Positions 8,106 to 15,793 of a DNA stretch of 20,172 bases are shown here, piece by piece. Under the pieces are notes generated by a model that saw only the letters and a list, made by a program, of their open reading frames with translations, was not told the origin of the DNA and did not search any database. The stretch comes from Actinomycetes bacterium (GTDB lineage: Bacteria; Actinomycetota; Actinomycetes; Streptosporangiales; Streptosporangiaceae), in NCBI GenBank assembly GCA_025964635.1, contig JAOPYP010000489.1:1-20172 (forward strand), given 5' to 3'. Position numbers and translations under genes: made by a program. Position 1 is the first letter of the stretch. The number at the start of each line of letters is the position of its first letter.

Positions 8106-8123
8106 CAGTCCGGCCGCCCGGCC

Positions 8124-8279
8124 TCATGTGCTGGCATGGTCGCCGCCGTGGCCTCGGCCGAGGGTCACCTCGAGCAGGCGTTGGGCAGCCGCATCAGTGA
8201 CGGTCGCGGCCGTGATCACCCAGGTCCCGGCCGTGGAAGGCGGGCTCGCCGAGAATTTCCCGTCGCGGTCGCACGTCAA
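8124..8279 (-). CDS. Possible 51-aa small protein between sensor kinase and aldolase
   Basis: An open frame of 51 codons fills the gap between the kinase and the aldolase. A TTG (8277-8279) overlaps the kinase stop in a TTGA, and the stop is at 8124-8126, 18 nt before the aldolase GTG. About 80% of its codons end in G or C, as in the neighbouring genes. The product includes AGTWVITAATVTDAAAQRL and has no recognised motif. TTG starts are rare and no clear ribosome site is visible, so it may be a relic or chance. A 12-bp palindrome, CCTCGGCCGAGG at 8152-8163, lies inside it. Confidence 0.3.
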   Translation of the reverse strand: MTCDRDGKFSASPPSTAGTWVITAATVTDAAAQRLLEVTLGRGHGGDHAST

Positions 8280-10531
8280 CCGGCACCCTGAGCCAACTCG
8301 TGCTCGAGTGGAAGATCAGCTGTGATATCCGTCCCGGCCCCGGCAGCGCTGTGGACGTGGATCGAGCCGCCCAGGGCCTCGACGCGGTCGGTGAGCCCGA
8401 CCAAGCCGGAACCGCGCGCAGGATTGGCCCCGCCGACTCCGTCGTCGCGGATCGACAGCAGCAGGCTGCCGGGGCGCGTGGTGAGCGAAATCTGGGTGCG
8501 CGAGGCCTGCGCATGCTTCATCGTGTTGGCCAGCGCTTCGGACGCGACGTAGTACGCCGCGATCTCGATCGGCTCGGGAAACCGTGCATTAGTCGTGACA
8601 TCAAGGTCGACGGGTACCGCGGAACGGCGGGCGAGCGTGCGCAGAGCCGGGCCAAGACCACGCTCGGAAAGGATCGCCGGGTGGATCCCGCGCGAGAACT
8701 TCTGCAGTTCCGCCACCGCGTCGGCCAATCCCGCCGCGATGCGGGACAACCCAGCTTGAAGGTCGCCCCGGTCGGCGGGAATATCAGCCTCCGCGGCGCG
8801 CACCTGCAGTCCTAGCGAGACTAGTCGCTGCTGGGTCCCGTCGTGCAGATCGCGCTCGATCCGACGGCGAGCCTGGTCCGACGCGGCGACGATCCGCCTG
8901 CGCGAGGCGGCCAGCTCTGATCTGCTCTCCGCATTCGCGATCGCGGTGGCGAGGAGCTCAGTAAACTTCTCCAGGCGTCCTTCCATATCGAACGGCAGAA
9001 GCTCGTCTGTGGACGCGACGCTCATCGCGCCCCACAGACGGCCCTCGACGACGATGGGGCTCGCGACCGTCGAGACGATACCCAGGCGACGTGCGGCTCC
9101 CGCGACGGACCCGCTGGCCGACGGCCAGTCCATCGCATCGACACGGGCGGAGCATCCGGTGCGATACACCTCGGCCGAAGCCATTCCCTTCTGGAGCTCC
9201 CATCGCGTCCCGACCGGGAGTTCGAGGGTCTTCGAGATGCCGACGAAGACGATCGCCGGGCCGTTGTGCTCGAACCTGAGGACCGCCGCGTCCGCCCTCA
9301 ACAGGTGAGTGACCTCGTCGCTGACGGCGGAGAAGATCTCGACGGGCGGCACGCCTCGCGCCACCAGCGTGGCCACCCGCCGCAACGCCGCCTGCTCCTC
9401 GGCGAGCCGGGTGAGAGCCGCACGGGACTCGGCATTCGCGATCGCCGTCGCCACCAGCTCCGTGAAGGAGGCCAGCCGCGTCTCGGCGTCCGGCGGCAGC
9501 GGCTGTTCCGTGCTCGTGCCGACACCGAGCACGCCCCAGAGACGCCCCTCGACCATGATCGGCGTCCCGACCGACGAGCGGACGCCCCCCTCGCGGGCTT
9601 CGGCACCGAGCGGGCCGGGGGTATCGGCGTAGCTCTCGATTCGGGCCGCGCGGCCGGTCTGGTACACGAGCGTGGTGACGTTCTGCCCCTCAAGCTTCAG
9701 CCGGGTGCCAACAACAAAGCGCCCGCCTGCACTGGCGACAAGCGTCGCCGTATCGTCGGGTTCGTAGCGGTTCATGTTCGCCACATCAACGAGAAACAGC
9801 CGGCTGGCCTCCTCGGCAACCGCGGCGAATGCCTCCTCCGGGGGCGCCCCAGCAGCGACGAGCGTGGCTACGCGCCGCAACGCCGCCTGCTCCTCGGCCA
9901 GCCGGGCGAGCGCGGTGCGGCTCTCGGTGTTCGCGATCGCCGTCGCCACCAGCTCCGTGAAGGAGGCCAGCCGCGCCTCGGTGTCGGCCGGCAGCAGCCG
10001 CCCCTGGCGGCTGAACGCTACGACGATGCAGCCCCAAGGCCGGCTCTCGGCGCTGACCGGCACGCCCACCGAGGTGCGCAGCCCCCAGTCGTGGGAGGCG
10101 ACCTGGCCGATCACGCCGGAGACGTCGGTGTAGTCGATCCGGGCCGGCCGGCCCGTTTGGTACACCATCGTGGTCACGTTCCGGCCGCCGAGCGGCAGCT
10201 GGCCGCCGACCGGGGTCGGCGCCGGGGCGCCCGTTCTGGTCCAGGCGCCAACTACCTCGAGTGTGTCCTGCGGGTCGTAGCGGACCAGGATCGCGAAGTC
10301 GGCCGCCAGGAGCCGGCCGACCTCCTCGGCGACCGCGGCGAACACCTCCTCCGGCGGAGTCGCCTGGGCCACCAGCGTCGCTACCCGCCGCAGCGCGGCC
10401 TGCTCCTCGGCCAGCTGACCCAGCCGCGGCTGATCGGGTGGCCCACGGCCCACCCCCCCGTCGGGGGCACCGGCGCCGGCACCTAGGGCGTTCACAAGGT
10501 GACAGTAAACCCGGTGCCTGGCGGCCAGCAA
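8276..10531 (-). CDS. Sensor histidine kinase with three tandem GAF domains and HisKA_3/HATPase_c
   Basis: A 751-residue soluble two-component sensor without membrane segments. Three GAF domains (about 45-200, 216-370 and 381-535) are separated by near-identical linkers reading LAEEQAALRRVATLVA at about 40, 211 and 376. The kinase core follows: a HisKA_3 H-box RRRIERDLHDGTQQRLVSL with phosphoacceptor His563, an N-box EALANTMKHA with Asn669, and a G-box DDGVGGANPARGSGLVGL (696-713). This is NarL-type kinase architecture, so a LuxR/NarL response regulator is the expected partner, but none is adjacent. No cysteine pattern or other GAF ligand signature could be assigned. The start is uncertain: TTG 10531 is the first possible, and GTG 10495 is an alternative nearer the first conserved residues. 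Neither has a good ribosome site. Confidence 0.92.
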   Translation of the reverse strand: MLAARHRVYCHLVNALGAGAGAPDGGVGRGPPDQPRLGQLAEEQAALRRVATLVAQATPPEEVFAAVAEEVGRLLAADFAILVRYDPQDTLEVVGAWTRTGAPAPTPVGGQLPLGGRNVTTMVYQTGRPARIDYTDVSGVIGQVASHDWGLRTSVGVPVSAESRPWGCIVVAFSRQGRLLPADTEARLASFTELVATAIANTESRTALARLAEEQAALRRVATLVAAGAPPEEAFAAVAEEASRLFLVDVANMNRYEPDDTATLVASAGGRFVVGTRLKLEGQNVTTLVYQTGRAARIESYADTPGPLGAEAREGGVRSSVGTPIMVEGRLWGVLGVGTSTEQPLPPDAETRLASFTELVATAIANAESRAALTRLAEEQAALRRVATLVARGVPPVEIFSAVSDEVTHLLRADAAVLRFEHNGPAIVFVGISKTLELPVGTRWELQKGMASAEVYRTGCSARVDAMDWPSASGSVAGAARRLGIVSTVASPIVVEGRLWGAMSVASTDELLPFDMEGRLEKFTELLATAIANAESRSELAASRRRIVAASDQARRRIERDLHDGTQQRLVSLGLQVRAAEADIPADRGDLQAGLSRIAAGLADAVAELQKFSRGIHPAILSERGLGPALRTLARRSAVPVDLDVTTNARFPEPIEIAAYYVASEALANTMKHAQASRTQISLTTRPGSLLLSIRDDGVGGANPARGSGLVGLTDRVEALGGSIHVHSAAGAGTDITADLPLEHELAQGAG
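9366..9500. repeat. GAF-linker DNA repeat, copy 1
   Basis: 135 bp inside the kinase gene. It matches the stretch at 9861-9995, offset by 495 bp (165 codons), with a 46-bp fully identical run (9435-9480 against 9930-9975). It encodes the end of one GAF domain and the linker into the next. Confidence 0.75.
9861..9995. repeat. GAF-linker DNA repeat, copy 2
   Basis: Second copy of the 135-bp GAF-linker repeat. A partial third copy begins at 10374, offset by 513 bp (171 codons), and covers about 45 bp. The spacing shows duplication of whole GAF units in frame. Confidence 0.75.
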
Positions 10532-10659
10532 CGCCAGCAGCCCTGCCGGTCCTGGCCACTCGTGCCGCTACTCCCGATCACTGCCAACTGTTCCCGGTGT
10601 GCGCCCCGAAAAGCTGGACGCAAGACTCAGGTCTGTTGGCACTAGCCTCCGGACTGGCC

Positions 10660-10776
10660 ATGAGCAACCGGGTCTGGCACGGTTCCTTCGACTGGCCCAC
10701 CTTCGACGGAAGCGGTGACCCGGCCACCAGCGGCGAGGTCACGGAGGCAGTCGCCCAGGCGGCCGCCCGCCGGTGA
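10660..10776 (+). CDS. Small ORF upstream of PIN toxin relic, possible antitoxin
   Basis: A 38-codon ORF beginning MSNRVWHGSFDWPTFDG and ending in EVTEAVAQAAARR. Its TGA overlaps the GTG of the PIN gene in a GTGA, the arrangement expected of coupled toxin-antitoxin pairs. It is shorter than usual VapB antitoxins and has no recognisable ribbon-helix-helix, AbrB or HTH fold. It may be a C-terminal toxin-neutralising piece whose DNA-binding part is lost, or a chance frame. No convincing ribosome site precedes the ATG. Confidence 0.4.
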   Translation: MSNRVWHGSFDWPTFDGSGDPATSGEVTEAVAQAAARR

Positions 10777-11206
10777 TCACTGTCGCTGACACCTCCGGCA
10801 TCATCGCCGCATCCGACCGCAACGCCCCTGAGTCCGCAGCATGCGGGCGTTCCTGCAGGAAGCCGGCACAGTGATCATCTCGCCGCTGGTGCTCACCGAG
10901 GTTGACCACCTGGCCAAGGCCCGCTTCGGGTCCCAGGCCCGGACCGCGATCATCGATTTCGTCCTCGCCCAGGCCAGGCAATCACGCTTCCAGATCCCGG
11001 AAACCGGCCTTGAGGTCCTGGATACCGCGCGTATGGTCCAGCGCCAGTACGCAAGTCTGGACCTGGACCTGGCCGACGCGGTCAATGTTGCCCTGGCGGC
11101 CCAGTACCGGACCGACGCAATACTCACGCTCGACCGCCGCGACTTCCGCGCGATGCGCCCCCTCACCCCACACCAATGGTTCCGGCTCCTCCCCGAGGAC
11201 CTATAG
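10773..11206 (+). pseudogene. VapC-like PIN-domain ribonuclease, frameshifted
   Basis: VapC toxins are Mg2+-dependent RNases of the PIN fold. The first 24 codons from GTG 10773 read VITVADTSGIIAASDRNAP, with the first PIN aspartate at residue 6. The rest is in another frame, from about 10844 to the stop at 11204-11206, and reads RAFLQEAGTVIISPLVLTE onward. Adding one base after 10844 (restoring TGC CGG GCG) joins both parts into a normal 144-residue PIN protein. That protein carries all four acidic residues: Asp6, Glu43, Asp102 in LADAVNVAL, and Asp121 in LTLDRRDF. As written, the GTG frame stops early. An internal ATG at 10841 could make only a truncated protein lacking Asp6, so the toxin should be inactive unless the shift is a sequencing error or programmed. 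Confidence 0.75.
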
Positions 11207-11366
11207 CCCGACTCCCCATTGCCTGGCCATCGACTCAGGCGTATCGGGGTGCCGTCAGCAGGCCTGATGGTGCTGGATTAGGCTTGGCCTGCAAGGGGAG
11301 CCTCCGACCACCGGTGGCTTAGGCTGGCTGCCCTCTGTAGTCTTCGGAGGCGGATGGGCGGATCCG
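11207..11366 (+). promoter_or_regulatory. Intergenic leader of LAL2 with inverted repeats
   Basis: The 160-bp gap before LAL2 contains a perfect palindrome CCACCGGTGG (11308-11317). It also contains an 8-bp inverted repeat GCCTCCGA (11300-11307) with TCGGAGGC (11344-11351), which would pair with the GGAGG nearest the LAL2 start. A further CAGGCC/GGCCTG pair lies upstream, at about 11260-11292. No -35/-10 pair can be named. The layout could serve as an operator or a structured 5' leader. Confidence 0.4.
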
Positions 11367-14177
11367 TTGACCGAGCCCGCACTCGTAGGTAGGGAAGCCG
11401 AGACAGCGATCATCGATCGGCTTCTAGTGGATGCCGTCTCGGGCCGCAGCGGTGTCCTGGTCCTCATCGGTGACGCGGGGGTGGGCAAGTCCGCCCTGCT
11501 TGCCTATGCGCGGGCGAAAGCTACCGGGATGGGCGTCCTGCAGACGGTCGGCGTGCAATCCGAAGCCGAGATCCAGTTCGCGGCGCTATACCATTTGTTG
11601 CGTTCTGCGCTGGATCGGATGAGTTCACTTCCGCCACCTCAATCGGCGGCGCTGGGAGCCGCGCTGGGCATGGTGCCGGACCGGGCCGCGAACCGGTTTC
11701 TGATCGGCACTGCGGTGCTTAGCCTGTTGTCCGAGGCGGCAGGCGTTTGTCCGCTGCTCTGCCTGGTGGACGATGCGGGATGGCTGGATTACGAGTCGGC
11801 GGTGGCGATAGCCTTCGCCGCCCGGCGACTTGAGGCCGAAGCGGTGGTCATGATCGTCGCGGCGCGGTCGGTAGCCGGAACGCCATTCGCGGGGCTCCCA
11901 ACCCAACCGGTCGAAGGACTGAGCCGTTCGCAGGCTGAGACCCTTCTCGCGGCGCACCAACTGCATGCTGACCCGCTCATCCGCGAGCGCGTGATTGAGC
12001 GCGCCGGCGGCAACCCGCTGGCCCTTCTTGAGTTTGCCGACCGCCTGCAGGACGTGGACCAGCCGGCCCCACCGTTCTCAGTGGGCCTTGCCGCCACTGC
12101 TGTCGAGTCCCTGTACCTGGAGCAGGTCCGCAGGCTGCCCGACGAGACGCAACTGCTGCTGCTGGTGGCGGCGGCAGAAGACTCCCAGGCTCTCGGGCTG
12201 ATCATGCGCGCTGGGAGCAAGCTCGGCATTGGGCCTGAGGCGCTGGAGCCTGGGGAACAGGCGGGAATCGTCTCGGCTGTGGGGGACCAGATCACCTTTG
12301 GGCATCCACTCGCGCGCTCCGCTACCTACACGGGTGCAGCCTTCAGCCAACGTCAACGGGCGCACAAGGCACTCGCCGATGCCTGCGGGCCGGGTGAACC
12401 TGACCGCCGGGCCTGGCACCATGCTGCGGCAGCCCTGGCGCCCGACGAAGGGGTTGCGCGGGAGCTGGAGTCCACGGCCCGGCGCGCACAGCTGCGCAGC
12501 GGCCAGGCGGCAGCATCCGCTGCCCTGGAGCGCGCCGCACAACTATCCGGCGACGCCGATGCTAAGTCGGCGCGGCTGGTTGCCGCAGCAGGGGCGGCCT
12601 GGCGGGCAGGCAACGGCGACCGGGCCATCGCCCTGCTCGGGCAGGCGAACCCGCTCCCCGGGAATGACCAGCTCCGGGCCGATGCAGCCGAGATCCGCGG
12701 GCTGGTCCAGGCCCAGAGCGGCATGCCCCGCCAAGCTGCTGCCGCGCTCGCGGCCGCAGCCCAGAAGATCGCCTCGGTGGACCATCGCCGGTCGATGCGG
12801 CTCGCCACGGTGGCCGCGGAGGCCGCCTGGTTCGCCGGGCACCGGGAGCGCCTCGGGCAGCTCGACACCTTCGTCAGCGCGCTGCCCGCCAGCCCGGGCA
12901 TGCCCGGCGGGTTCATGCGCGCATATATCGGGGCCCTGGCCGCGACGCTGCGGGGTGGCCTGCCTGCCGCGGCCTCCCAACTAAGGGCAGCGGCGGGGGG
13001 AGCTGCCGGGCTCAGTGAGCAGCGCCCGCTGACCTGGGCCGGTGACTGCGCCCTGCTGCTTCAAGAATCGTCGGCCGCCGAGGAACTCTACTCGCGGGCT
13101 GTTGACCGGTCGCGTGAGCTCGCCAACATCGCCGATCTCATGCACGCATTGCACCTGCGGGCCCGGTGCGAACTGGGACTCGGCAAGGTGGCCGCGGCCG
13201 AGGCCGACGCCGCCGAGGCCCTTCAGTTCGGTCGGCAGCTGAATCAGCCGGGAGTCGTCGCCCACAGCCTGGCCGTCCTGGCGAGGGTGGCTGCCCTCCG
13301 CGGCGACATCGCCGAATCCAGCCGCCGCGCCGCGGAAGCCCTGGAACACGCCATACCCCACCGTCTCCATCTTGCCGTCGATGCCGCCGTCCTCGCGACC
13401 GCCGAAATCGACGTCAGCCTCGGCCGTCCCGGCGCTGCGCTGGAGCGGCTCGAACCGCTGATCGCTGACCCGGTGGCGCGTCCCGCCTACCTGATCGAGC
13501 TCGGGGCCATGACCGTGGAGGCGGCCGCTCAAGCCCGCACGCCGGCGCGCGGGCAGCCTGCGCTAGCACTATGCGAGGCGTGGGTGAAATGCCTCGATGC
13601 CCCCGCACCCCGCGCGGTACTCGCCCGTTGCCGCGGGCTCCTCGGCGGCCGTGCACAGGCTGACCGCGACTTCGGTGAGGCGCTGCGGCTCCACCGGGAG
13701 CAGGAGAACCCGCTCGAGCAGGCGCGGACCCGGCTTAATCTCGGCGAGCATCTGCGCCGCACCGGCCGCCGTGCAGCCGCACGGCCCCACCTGCGGTCAG
13801 CCATGGAAGCCTTCGACAGCCTCGGAGCCCGGCTCCTCGCCGACCGCGCGGCGGAGGAATTGAGGGCCAGCGGCGAGGCCGCGCGACGGCGCCCGCCAGG
13901 AGCTACCGGCGACCTGACGCCCCGGGAGCGGCAGGTCGCCAGGCTGGCCGCAGCGGGCCATTCCAATGGCGAGGTCGCGGCGCGCCTTTTCCTGAGCCAG
14001 AAGACCGTCGAATACCACCTGCACAAGGTGTTCACCAAGCTCGGGGTGACGTCGCGGACCGATCTCGCCGCAGTCGGGGACCAGATCGGCCTGGCCGCCG
14101 GGGTGGGCGAGGTACCTCCCGGGTCTGACGCTGTTGCGGCGGGGCGTCGCCCTCCCGGCGGCGGCACTCGGGACTAG
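11367..14177 (+). CDS. LuxR-family large ATP-binding transcriptional regulator (LAL2)
   Basis: A 936-residue paralogue-like companion of LAL1 with the same order of domains. Walker A is GDAGVGKS (35-42) and Walker B is LLCLVDDA (130-137). A long Ala-rich helical repeat region follows. The LuxR HTH (about 849-900) contains LTPRERQVARLA and SQKTVEYHLHKVFTKLGVTS. A Gly/Pro-rich tail of about 35 residues extends beyond the HTH, which LAL1 lacks. The TTG start (11367) fits the family N-terminus (ALVGREAE follows closely). An ATG at 11354, just after GGAGG, is out of frame and would give only about 11 codons. It lies 105 bp upstream of the aldehyde oxidoreductase operon in the same direction, so it is a candidate regulator of that operon (inference). 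Confidence 0.92.
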   Translation: MTEPALVGREAETAIIDRLLVDAVSGRSGVLVLIGDAGVGKSALLAYARAKATGMGVLQTVGVQSEAEIQFAALYHLLRSALDRMSSLPPPQSAALGAALGMVPDRAANRFLIGTAVLSLLSEAAGVCPLLCLVDDAGWLDYESAVAIAFAARRLEAEAVVMIVAARSVAGTPFAGLPTQPVEGLSRSQAETLLAAHQLHADPLIRERVIERAGGNPLALLEFADRLQDVDQPAPPFSVGLAATAVESLYLEQVRRLPDETQLLLLVAAAEDSQALGLIMRAGSKLGIGPEALEPGEQAGIVSAVGDQITFGHPLARSATYTGAAFSQRQRAHKALADACGPGEPDRRAWHHAAAALAPDEGVARELESTARRAQLRSGQAAASAALERAAQLSGDADAKSARLVAAAGAAWRAGNGDRAIALLGQANPLPGNDQLRADAAEIRGLVQAQSGMPRQAAAALAAAAQKIASVDHRRSMRLATVAAEAAWFAGHRERLGQLDTFVSALPASPGMPGGFMRAYIGALAATLRGGLPAAASQLRAAAGGAAGLSEQRPLTWAGDCALLLQESSAAEELYSRAVDRSRELANIADLMHALHLRARCELGLGKVAAAEADAAEALQFGRQLNQPGVVAHSLAVLARVAALRGDIAESSRRAAEALEHAIPHRLHLAVDAAVLATAEIDVSLGRPGAALERLEPLIADPVARPAYLIELGAMTVEAAAQARTPARGQPALALCEAWVKCLDAPAPRAVLARCRGLLGGRAQADRDFGEALRLHREQENPLEQARTRLNLGEHLRRTGRRAAARPHLRSAMEAFDSLGARLLADRAAEELRASGEAARRRPPGATGDLTPRERQVARLAAAGHSNGEVAARLFLSQKTVEYHLHKVFTKLGVTSRTDLAAVGDQIGLAAGVGEVPPGSDAVAAGRRPPGGGTRD

Positions 14178-14282
14178 GGGGCAGCTAGGGACTTCATTGA
14201 TTCGGTGCGTGCTCACCCCGGCTTACGTTGCTTGTGCAGGCCGGGTGAACGCATCCGGATGAGCTAAGAAGGGCGGGTTGCC
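14178..14282 (+). promoter_or_regulatory. Short gap before the oxidoreductase operon, with ribosome binding site
   Basis: 105 bp between LAL2 and the operon. A purine-rich AAGAAGGGCGGG (14267-14278) precedes the ATG at 14283 and serves as ribosome binding site. The operon promoter is probably here, but no -35/-10 pair with good spacing is visible. Transcription could also read through from LAL2. Confidence 0.35.
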
Positions 14283-14798
14283 ATGGATGGCGAGATTGCC
14301 GCGCTGCCGGCTGAGCGTGGACCCTCGGCGCAGGCGGTCACGCTGACCATCAACGGTGAGCCCCGGCCGCTGCGAATCGAGCCTCGCGTCAGCCTCCTGG
14401 ACGCGCTGCGTGAGCATCTCGGGCTGACAGGGTCGAAGAAGGGTTGTGACCAGGGCACGTGCGGTGCCTGCACGGTGTGGGTGGATGGCAGGCGGGCGCT
14501 GGCGTGCCTGACGCTGGCAGTCACGTGCGAGGGCCATGAGGTCACCACGATCGAGGGGCTGTCAGCCGGCGGGGAGCTGCATCCGATGCAGGCCGCGTTT
14601 ATCGACAAGGACGCGTTCCAGTGCGGCTATTGCACTCCTGGCCAGATCATGTCGGCGGTAGCGCTGCTGGACGAAGGCCACGCCGCTGACGACGGGCAGA
14701 TCCGGGAGTGGATGAGCGGCAATATCTGCCGATGCGCGGCATATCCGAACATCCGCGCCGCGATCCGCGCCGTCCGCGATGCGGCTGGGGGTGAGTGA
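14283..14798 (+). CDS. paoA: Aldehyde oxidoreductase 2Fe-2S subunit (PaoA-like, xanthine dehydrogenase family)
   Basis: A 171-residue electron-transfer subunit with two [2Fe-2S] clusters that pass electrons from the molybdenum site to FAD. The plant-ferredoxin-type cluster ligands are Cys55, Cys60, Cys63 and Cys75 (GCDQGTCGACTVW). The second cluster uses Cys114 and Cys117 (QCGYC) and Cys149 and Cys151 (NICRC). The E. coli homologue PaoA carries a twin-arginine signal; here the N-terminus is only about 18 acidic/neutral residues with no RR motif, so the enzyme is predicted cytoplasmic. It is first in a four-gene operon and its stop overlaps the next start in GTGA. The Pao label (instead of CO, xanthine or nicotinate dehydrogenase) rests mainly on the following FAD subunit. 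Confidence 0.93.
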   Translation: MDGEIAALPAERGPSAQAVTLTINGEPRPLRIEPRVSLLDALREHLGLTGSKKGCDQGTCGACTVWVDGRRALACLTLAVTCEGHEVTTIEGLSAGGELHPMQAAFIDKDAFQCGYCTPGQIMSAVALLDEGHAADDGQIREWMSGNICRCAAYPNIRAAIRAVRDAAGGE

Positions 14799-15793
14799 CA
14801 GTGCGGCCGCTCAGTTATGCCCGGGCAACGGACGTCGACAGTGCGATCGCGACGGTCCGAGAACACCGTGATAGTGCGTTTCTCGCTGGCGGAACCACCG
14901 AGGTCGACCTGGTGCGCCAGAACGTGCTGCGGCCCGGGTTGCTGGTCGACATCAACGACCTGCCCCTCAACCGCGTCGAGGACCTGCCTGAGGGGGGCCT
15001 TCGCATCGGTGCGCTGGCGAGAATGAGCGACGTCGCCCAGGCGGCTGGCGTGGTGCAGCGGTTCCCGGTCATCTCGCAGGCGCTGCTGCTGGGAGCCTCG
15101 GCGCAGCTGCGGAACATGGCCTCGATGGGCGGCAACCTGTGCCAGCGCGTGCGGTGCAGCTACTTCCGCGATGCGACGTCGCCGTGCAATAAGCGCGATC
15201 CCGGCAGCGGCTGCGCGGCCCTGGATGGCTTCAACCGCGGGCACGCCATCCTTGGCACCAGCGACAAGTGCATCGCAACTCATCCTTCGGACGTAGCAGT
15301 CGCGTTGGTCGCCATGGATGCCGTCGTTCACACCCGCGGGCCGGCCGACGACCGGGCCATCCCGATCGAGGAGTTCTTCCTGCTTCCCGGTGACACCCCG
15401 GAGCGGGAGCATCCGCTGGAGCACGGCGAGCTGATCGTCGCGATCGAAGTACCCGCTACACCTACAGCACGCCTGTCCATCTACCTGAAATTCCGCGACC
15501 GGGAGTCGTATGAATTCGCCCTCGTATCGGTCGCGGCGGCGGTGCGCATCCAGGACGGCGCCATCGCCGACGTCCGCCTGGCGCTCGGCGGCGTCGGCAC
15601 CAAACCATGGCGCGCCCGGCGTGCCGAGGCGAGCCTGGTCGGCAAGCTGGCCGGGGAAGCCAGCTTCGCCGAGGCCGCCGGTCAGGAGCTGGCTGCGGCT
15701 AAGCCGAGACCGCTGAACGCATTCAAAGTCGAGCTCGCGCAGCGGGCGATCATCCGGGCGCTGATGACACTGACGAATGGAGACACACGATGA
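14795..15793 (+). CDS. paoB: Aldehyde oxidoreductase FAD subunit with 4Fe-4S insertion (PaoB-like)
   Basis: A 332-residue FAD-binding subunit of the molybdopterin dehydrogenase type. FAD motifs are AGGTTEVDLV (31-40) and MGGNLCQR (111-118). An insertion follows that is diagnostic of the PaoB/YagS and 4-hydroxybenzoyl-CoA-reductase-like branch. It carries Cys121 (RCSYFR), Cys131 (PCNKR), Cys140 (GSGCAALDG) and Cys159 (DKCIATHPSD), enough to bind a [4Fe-4S] cluster; Cys116 is an additional cysteine. The cluster extends the chain between the [2Fe-2S] centres and FAD. The GTG start overlaps the paoA stop, and the TGA overlaps the paoC ATG. Function is firm at the family level; aldehyde as substrate is inferred from similarity to PaoABC. 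Confidence 0.92.
   Translation: MTVRPLSYARATDVDSAIATVREHRDSAFLAGGTTEVDLVRQNVLRPGLLVDINDLPLNRVEDLPEGGLRIGALARMSDVAQAAGVVQRFPVISQALLLGASAQLRNMASMGGNLCQRVRCSYFRDATSPCNKRDPGSGCAALDGFNRGHAILGTSDKCIATHPSDVAVALVAMDAVVHTRGPADDRAIPIEEFFLLPGDTPEREHPLEHGELIVAIEVPATPTARLSIYLKFRDRESYEFALVSVAAAVRIQDGAIADVRLALGGVGTKPWRARRAEASLVGKLAGEASFAEAAGQELAAAKPRPLNAFKVELAQRAIIRALMTLTNGDTR
15779..15782 (+). promoter_or_regulatory. Ribosome binding site of paoC-like gene
   Basis: GGAG lies 7 nt before ATG 15790, inside the end of the FAD-subunit gene, and supports the overlapping start. Confidence 0.55.

Noticed and set aside
8152..8163. 12-bp palindrome CCTCGGCCGAGG as operator of the aldolase gene
   Set aside because: GC-rich palindromes of this length are expected by chance here and it lies within a possible coding frame; no second copy was seen near other promoters.
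9366..9995. Direct repeats as a possible CRISPR or mobile-element footprint
   Set aside because: The repeats are in frame with a multiple-of-three offset and encode GAF linkers, so protein domain duplication explains them.
9266..10486. 406-codon plus-strand frame
   Set aside because: It is antisense to the triple-GAF kinase, has no recognisable domain and is Arg/Gly-rich as expected of a high-GC shadow frame.
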